NCBI GenBank assembly: GCA_964495825.1
Contig: CAZBWI010000009.1
Span: forward strand, 1-15,852
Source of the DNA: CAJBLF01 sp964495825
GTDB taxonomy: Bacteria > Patescibacteriota > Gracilibacteria > Absconditabacterales > Absconditicoccaceae
Direction of reading: 5' to 3'
Length of the DNA stretch: 15,852 nt
The position numbers were made by a program, and so were the translations under genes. Shown here in pieces: positions 15,782 to 15,852 of the stretch. How positions within the stretch are numbered: position 1 is the stretch's first letter; every line of letters begins with the position of its first letter. Below the pieces are notes generated by a model. That model saw only the letters and a list, made by a program, of their open reading frames with translations, did no database searches and was not told where the DNA came from.

Positions 15782-15852
15782 ATGGCGCATACACAGTTAT
15801 CTAAAGAAGAAAGAGAACTTATAGCAATACATTACAGTCAATGATCGAGTTA
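15782..15852 (+). CDS. IS30-family transposase, N-terminal fragment
   Basis: The first 23 codons read MAHTQLSKEERELIAIHYSQ then G-S-S, the usual IS30 opening (short tag, then L-S/T-x-EER-x-x-I, then a G-x-S before the helix-turn-helix). The Gly is UGA (15842-15844). Cut by the window edge. With the fragment at 2-112 it suggests one IS family present in at least two copies and adapted to the recoded genetic code. Confidence 0.8.

Larger units (their letters stand above)
15715..15852 (+). mobile_element. 5' end of a second IS30-family insertion sequence
   Basis: Starts with the inverted repeat at 15715-15739 (matching 113-137), followed by a 42-nt leader and the transposase start at 15782. It runs off the right edge. 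The orientation is the same as the left copy. Confidence 0.8.

Noticed and set aside
1..15852. Composite transposon carried by two IS30 copies
   Set aside because: The segment contains murA, hisS, serS and tRNA-Cys, which are core genes; contig breakage in a repeat is simpler.

Overview
The window is bacterial, AT-rich, and only makes sense if UGA is read as glycine (NCBI translation table 25). Under the standard code nearly every gene breaks into fragments. With UGA = Gly the fragments join into full-length proteins, and UGA sits at invariant glycines: CP-G-CG in KorB, IS-G-SKN in MurA, VR-G-LDYYT-G in HisRS, REA-G-TYGKDTA-G in SerRS. I hand-counted about 88 in-frame UGA codons in twelve genes, plus one in each insertion-sequence fragment. 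Twelve of the thirteen complete genes end in TAA or TAG. This points to Gracilibacteria (BD1-5) or Absconditabacteria (SR1) in the Patescibacteria/CPR; I cannot separate the two from this window.

Layout: (1) 1-137, 3' end of an IS30-family element. (2) 194-2446, a two-gene 2-oxoacid:ferredoxin oxidoreductase (fused gamma-alpha subunit, then a C-terminally short beta subunit). (3) 2447-3102, a repeat-rich stretch with a small acidic protein gene, a strong terminator and a palindromic repeat. (4) 3103-6535, murA, a secreted protein of unknown function and an MFS transporter. (5) 6601-10398, a leucine-rich-repeat protein, a 97-aa protein and an 818-aa cysteine-free protein, the last two 25 nt apart and the last of no recognisable family. 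(6) 10484-11116, minus strand, a secreted CAP/SCP-domain protein. (7) 11287-12612, hisS. (8) 12665-12868, minus strand, a small membrane protein, divergent from (9) 13004-14122, a DUF2304-glycosyltransferase-2 fusion. (10) 14240-15478, serS. (11) 15576-15652, minus strand, tRNA-Cys. (12) 15715-15852, 5' end of a second IS30-family copy in the same orientation as the first.

The genes cover peptidoglycan precursor synthesis (murA), translation (hisS, serS, tRNA-Cys), ferredoxin-linked 2-oxoacid metabolism (korAB), transport (MFS), envelope glycosylation (DUF2304-GT2) and secreted proteins. The mix of housekeeping genes argues against a composite transposon. The IS fragments at both ends suggest the window is a contig that broke in a multicopy IS. 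The best candidate for something undescribed is the LRR/97-aa/818-aa block. The small gene at 2599 is also worth attention, because its only sensible end is a UGA codon, which this organism otherwise reads as glycine.
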